A DNA stretch of 64,000 nt from Rhodanobacter fulvus Jip2 (GTDB lineage Bacteria; Pseudomonadota; Gammaproteobacteria; Xanthomonadales; Rhodanobacteraceae), in NCBI RefSeq assembly GCF_000264315.1, contig NZ_AJXU01000051.1, positions 1 to 64,000 on the forward strand, read 5' to 3'. Made by a program: the position numbers and the translations under genes. Below the pieces are notes generated by a model. It was not told where the DNA came from, made no database searches, and was given only the letters and a program-made list of their open reading frames with translations. Positions 60,924-64,000 of the stretch are shown here, piece by piece. Positions within the stretch are counted from its first letter, which is position 1. Each line of letters begins with the position of its first letter.

Positions 60924-62519
60924 TCAGGCGGCCAATGCTGCCCAAACGTCCAACGCCCGATGACCGGGCTGGAACAGGATCATCACCGTGTCTGCATGAT
61001 TGGGTGACCGGCTGCCTTCCGGCGCCTTGTCGATCACAATCTTGCCGACCGCGTTGATGGTGTACGTCGGCTGCGACAGCTCCGACACCAGCTTCACTCG
61101 CTCCGGCAAATCACCGGGGATGACGATCAGATCATCCATGCTGTAATCCATGCCCTCGACCACGGCACGGTAGGTTTTCTGAAACCGTGTACGCAGAGAC
61201 CACCACGCCTGCGCCTTGGCGTTGGCGAAGAAGTCCTTGTTCTTCCGCTCCTTCACCATCTCGCCCTCGGGGTCGTAGACGGCACCAGAGCCGCGGAACG
61301 GGCTTACTCGAATCACTGAGCTGCCCTTGTTCACCCGCTGCTCGTTGATGACGCGAGAGTCACCACGGACGCCAGCGCCGAGACCATCAGCGTCGTACAT
61401 GAAGGCCGCCACGCCACGGTCGTCACTGATTCGAAATGCGCGTTGCACGGTGCCGAAGATGTCGTCACCTTTGCCTGACCACGATTCCAGATGTTCGATC
61501 CGAACGCCCCGCGAAACGCCGAAGGCATTGAGGTCAACACCTTCATCAGCAACGTCCAACGCGCCGCCGAGCGCGCCGGTGATCTCGATGCCAAGCTTCT
61601 TGTCCGCATCTATCGCCGCCTGCACCCATGCCGAAGGAATCAGCACGCCTTCAACCGACGCCGAATAATCGATGTCGATTTCCTGGGCCACCGTCACCGG
61701 GTCAAGGCGCTCAACCTGCTTGTCGTACCACGCTTGATCCTTTCGCGGATCGTCGCGCCAGTGAAACGTGAATACCTTGACCTTGCCGCCGTGGCGCCGC
61801 TCCGCAAACGAGTTGGCGCGCCCGTTTGGCGTACTGATGTCCTGCCGGCAGTTCGTCGTCTGGGAGAGCGAGGCGTCCACCAGTTGCGGGCGAGCAAGGA
61901 ACGCCGATTCGTCAACGATGTAGAAGCTGGCGCGACCACCGCGGCCAATGCCGTCACCCGCCTCGCCGCTCAAGATCGAGCCGGATTCCGGAAACTGCAG
62001 CTTCATGTAGCTGGCGTGCAACTTGCGATCCCAGCCGCCGCGAAACTCCGCCGGGAGATTCTGCAGGAAGATGCGGCCTTTCTCGAACAGTGAATCGGGA
62101 TCACCGATTACATCGACGTACTCTTCTTTCCGCGAACCGCAGCCAACGGATATTTGCGGCTGGAACAAGCAGACCGTGCACGACATCGACATCGTGAGCC
62201 AGGACATACCCATGTCGCGGGTCTTTTCGGTGATGCCATCCTCTTGGGCCTTCCACCGCTCCATGAACCATGCCACCCACTCCTCTTGGCGGGGGAATAG
62301 CAGGAACGGCACCAGCGTCGGCAGACCACGTTCTGCATTTCGCGGATCGAACGTCACGCCCCAGTCGATGATGAACTGCGCCGGGTTGTCCCTGTAGAAC
62401 GCCTTCATGCCGGGAATGACGCCCGGGTTCTTGCGGATCCGCTGCAGCCGCTCCACGCGCCATTCGAAAGCGGCCAGATAGTCGGGGCGCTTGAAATCGA
62501 ACGCGAAGGGAATCGGCAT
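60924..62519 (-). CDS. terL: Terminase large subunit TerL
   Basis: DNA-packaging motor, 531 residues. ATPase part: a Walker A-like ITEKTRDMGMSWLTMSMSCT and the Walker B FYIVDESAFLAR. The motif ISTPNGRANSFAER follows. The nuclease part has GGALDVADEGVDLNAFG and AAFMYDADGLGAGVRGD, with the acidic metal-binding residues. The ATG at 62519 overlaps the terS stop (TAATG). Confidence 0.93.
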   Translation of the reverse strand: MPIPFAFDFKRPDYLAAFEWRVERLQRIRKNPGVIPGMKAFYRDNPAQFIIDWGVTFDPRNAERGLPTLVPFLLFPRQEEWVAWFMERWKAQEDGITEKTRDMGMSWLTMSMSCTVCLFQPQISVGCGSRKEEYVDVIGDPDSLFEKGRIFLQNLPAEFRGGWDRKLHASYMKLQFPESGSILSGEAGDGIGRGGRASFYIVDESAFLARPQLVDASLSQTTNCRQDISTPNGRANSFAERRHGGKVKVFTFHWRDDPRKDQAWYDKQVERLDPVTVAQEIDIDYSASVEGVLIPSAWVQAAIDADKKLGIEITGALGGALDVADEGVDLNAFGVSRGVRIEHLESWSGKGDDIFGTVQRAFRISDDRGVAAFMYDADGLGAGVRGDSRVINEQRVNKGSSVIRVSPFRGSGAVYDPEGEMVKERKNKDFFANAKAQAWWSLRTRFQKTYRAVVEGMDYSMDDLIVIPGDLPERVKLVSELSQPTYTINAVGKIVIDKAPEGSRSPNHADTVMILFQPGHRALDVWAALAA

Positions 62520-62998
62520 TATTTCTCGCCCGACATCACCTGCTGGTAGATGCGCGCGGCCTCGATGGGGTCGGTGGTGGTGGTGCTGATGGACTGGATC
62601 GGACCGCCGCCCGGGCCGGTGTGCTCGGTCTGGTTCTTCTGCTTCCAGTTTTCCTTGTCCCGGTTGCAGAGATAGAAGATCGCCGCCGCGGTGTCCGGCG
62701 GGTAGTGCTTGACCGTCTGAACGCGCGTCACCTTCCCGTTGCTGCAGAACACTTCCTCCGCCGGATGGCTGTAGCCAACCGCGCGCAGGTAGAGCGAGCG
62801 CTTCACCCGTTCGTTGGCCGGCGCCTTGCCCACCTTCAGTGCCTTGGCGAAGGCGGGGTGATCGAGCTTCCAGCGGTAGATCGTTCGGTCGCTCACGCCG
62901 AAGAACAGGGCGATCTCGACGTCCGTGGCGCCGAGCGTGGCGGCAAGCTTCTTCGCCTGCGCCACGTACTCGGGTTTGAAAGCGGTTGGCCTGGCCAT
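62519..62998 (-). CDS. terS: Terminase small subunit TerS
   Basis: DNA-recognition subunit of the terminase. From the ATG at 62998 (159 residues) it has a helix-turn-helix: LGATDVEIALFFGVSDRTIYRWKLDHP, followed by VKRSLYLRAVGYSHPAEEVF and YPPDTAAAIFYLCNRDKENWKQK, the signature of many phage TerS. The open frame to 63124 continues upstream but lies within the neighbouring gene. Confidence 0.92.
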   Translation of the reverse strand: MARPTAFKPEYVAQAKKLAATLGATDVEIALFFGVSDRTIYRWKLDHPAFAKALKVGKAPANERVKRSLYLRAVGYSHPAEEVFCSNGKVTRVQTVKHYPPDTAAAIFYLCNRDKENWKQKNQTEHTGPGGGPIQSISTTTTDPIEAARIYQQVMSGEK

Positions 62999-63000
62999 GA

Positions 63001-63297
63001 TTACGTACTCACCCGAAGCGACGCCTCGCGCGTCAGATGCACGCCGGCCGTGCTGACGATCGAGACGCTGATGATGTAGTGCTTGCCGGGCGCGCCATTG
63101 CCCAGCGTGAACTGCACGGCGCATGCCGTGCGCGCACCGTTGACGACCGTACCGGCGCCCACGTCGATGCTTTCGGGATTCAGATGCACGCCTTCCACGC
63201 TCGCGATGGTCTCGCCCAGGCCCAGCACGTTCGAGAAATCCGCGACGAATGGCACGTTCTCGTCCAGCGGATTCATGGGCGAAAGACCGGTGAACAT
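63001..63297 (-). CDS. Phage fibre-tail adaptor-like small protein
   Basis: 98 residues: MFTGLSPMNPLDENVPFVADFSNVLGLGETIASVEG, a middle Val/Gly-rich part, and YIISVSIVSTAGVHLTREASLRV. The pattern (ETIASV and YxISVxIxTxxGxxxxRE) matches the family of small phage fibre-adaptor Ig-like proteins encoded near fibre genes. Confidence is moderate because the family is short and diverse. Confidence 0.6.
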   Translation of the reverse strand: MFTGLSPMNPLDENVPFVADFSNVLGLGETIASVEGVHLNPESIDVGAGTVVNGARTACAVQFTLGNGAPGKHYIISVSIVSTAGVHLTREASLRVST

Positions 63298-63310
63298 CAG
63301 GCGTCTCCGG

Positions 63311-64000
63311 TCAGGCGGCGAAGCGCGCCGCGCGTTGGTCTGGGGCGATGGTGGCGGTGCGCTGCTCAGCTGCGAACAACGCCGTGCGGTTGGGTTCGGT
63401 GATCAGGATGCCGCTGCGTGGCGTGAGCGAGCCGGCGACGAAAGCTGCCGATGCACCCGATACCGTGACATCACGCGACACCGCCATCTCGCCACACGCG
63501 GCCGCGATGCGCGCTCCACCCAGGGTTGGCAAGACGGCGCTCAACGCATCGCCGTGCAGCGCGGTGATGGCTACGCCGGTCAGGCCCACGCTGACGTTGT
63601 GCCCCGCCACGGCCGTCAATGTGCCGGTGTTGGTGGTGGACCGCTGCCCGGTGGTTGCTGTCGAATGTGCGGGCGCCAGCGTGCCGCGATCCGCCGTTGC
63701 CGACAGGCCGGCAAGCGCCACGGAAACGCTGTGGTCGGCTACGGCCGTCGGCGCACCCAGGGCATACGTCGCATCCTGCCCAGTGACCGCCGCGGTGTGC
63801 TGCGCGGCCACCGTGCCCATCTGCACCGACATCGATGCACCCGACAGGGCCACGCGCACCTCCGGCACGGCGCTGACCGCACCGGCTGATGCGGTGGCCG
63901 CCTGCCCGTCGAGGTGCGTCGACGCGGATGCCGCAACACTGCCCGACAGTACTGCCGTGGAGCGGCCAGCAAGCCCGGCAGCGAAGCCCGGCAGCACGTC
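63311..64000 (-). CDS. Repeat-containing phage fibre-like protein, cut by the right window edge
   Basis: At least 228 residues; the frame is open to the window edge, so the true start may lie outside. The protein is made of tandem modules of about 22 residues, in which the pattern (V-ALSG-S-G-) recurs: VALSGASMSVQMGTVAAQ, VALAGLSATADRGTLAP, VGLTGVAITALHGDAL. A Ser/Thr/Ala-rich composition and Gly turns give a beta-structured fibre. The C-terminal end is RTATIAPDQRAARFAA. It is probably a virion fibre or decoration protein. Confidence 0.6.
   Translation of the reverse strand, partial: DVLPGFAAGLAGRSTAVLSGSVAASASTHLDGQAATASAGAVSAVPEVRVALSGASMSVQMGTVAAQHTAAVTGQDATYALGAPTAVADHSVSVALAGLSATADRGTLAPAHSTATTGQRSTTNTGTLTAVAGHNVSVGLTGVAITALHGDALSAVLPTLGGARIAAACGEMAVSRDVTVSGASAAFVAGSLTPRSGILITEPNRTALFAAEQRTATIAPDQRAARFAA

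Noticed and set aside
43109-64000. Tailocin (phage-tail-like bacteriocin)
   Set aside because: Capsid, portal, terminase and head-maturation genes are all present and intact, so it is a phage genome and not a tail-only particle.

Overview
This 64 kb window is high-GC (about two thirds G+C) bacterial chromosome. The gene content fits a gammaproteobacterium of the Xanthomonadales/Lysobacterales (Rhodanobacter/Dyella/Frateuria-like): an sdhCDAB operon with sdhE and ygfX, a gsp type II secretion cluster carrying both gspC and gspN, a complete ccmABCDEFGHI cluster followed by a MetX/serine O-acyltransferase, kynurenine monooxygenase, and REP-type repeats. This placement is inferred from gene content only; no 16S gene is present.

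Host region, 1-41.4 kb. (1) 88-2044, minus strand: lolC-lolD lipoprotein export. (2) 2174-6799, minus: sdhAF4-sdhC-sdhD-sdhA-sdhB-(hairpin repeats)-sdhE-ygfX, that is complex II with two assembly factors; the Fe-S protein gene ygfZ is divergent at 6920. (3) 8.2-9.8 kb: a SleB-like cell-wall hydrolase and two glycine-zipper lipoproteins. (4) 10.0-15.7 kb, plus: tatD, then a MarR regulator with an OMF/HlyD/MFS tripartite drug-efflux operon. (5) 15.7-19.0 kb: phaR, phaB, kmo and a DUF3293 gene. (6) 19.1-29.8 kb, minus: gspG-H-I-J-K-L-M-N-C-D-E-F, one tightly overlapping type II secretion operon. (7) 30.2-32.7 kb: a lipoprotein cytochrome c and an ECF sigma factor. (8) 33.0-41.2 kb, plus: ccmA-I cytochrome c maturation, translationally coupled to metX. 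(9) tRNA-Leu(CAA) at 41270-41355.

Prophage region, from about 41.4 kb to beyond the right edge. All phage genes lie on the minus strand, so the module reads right to left: fibre repeat protein (cut by the edge), fibre-tail adaptor, terS, terL, portal, Mu F-like head protein, DUF2213 protease/scaffold, cement, major capsid, head completion and neck genes, contractile sheath (DUF3383), tube (DUF3277), G/GT tail chaperones with a -1 frameshift site, tape measure with a peptidoglycan-active-like domain, Dit-like, plug, hub, spike, gp25-like wedge, gpJ, DUF2612 and a glycine-rich adhesin. This is the complete head and contractile-tail module of a short-tailed-genome myovirus. A plus-strand lipoprotein gene (five-bladed beta-propeller plus a C-terminal sandwich) lies between the tRNA and the tail genes and looks like a lysogenic-conversion gene. 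Integrase, repressor, lysis and replication genes are not in the window.

The most notable observations are: a perfect 27-bp inverted-repeat REP element inserted in frame in the ccmH signal-peptide coding region; an unannotated 76-residue -1 frameshift extension of the tail chaperone; a 54-residue SdhAF4 gene heading the sdh operon; and a hairpin-rich leader upstream of the cell-wall hydrolase.
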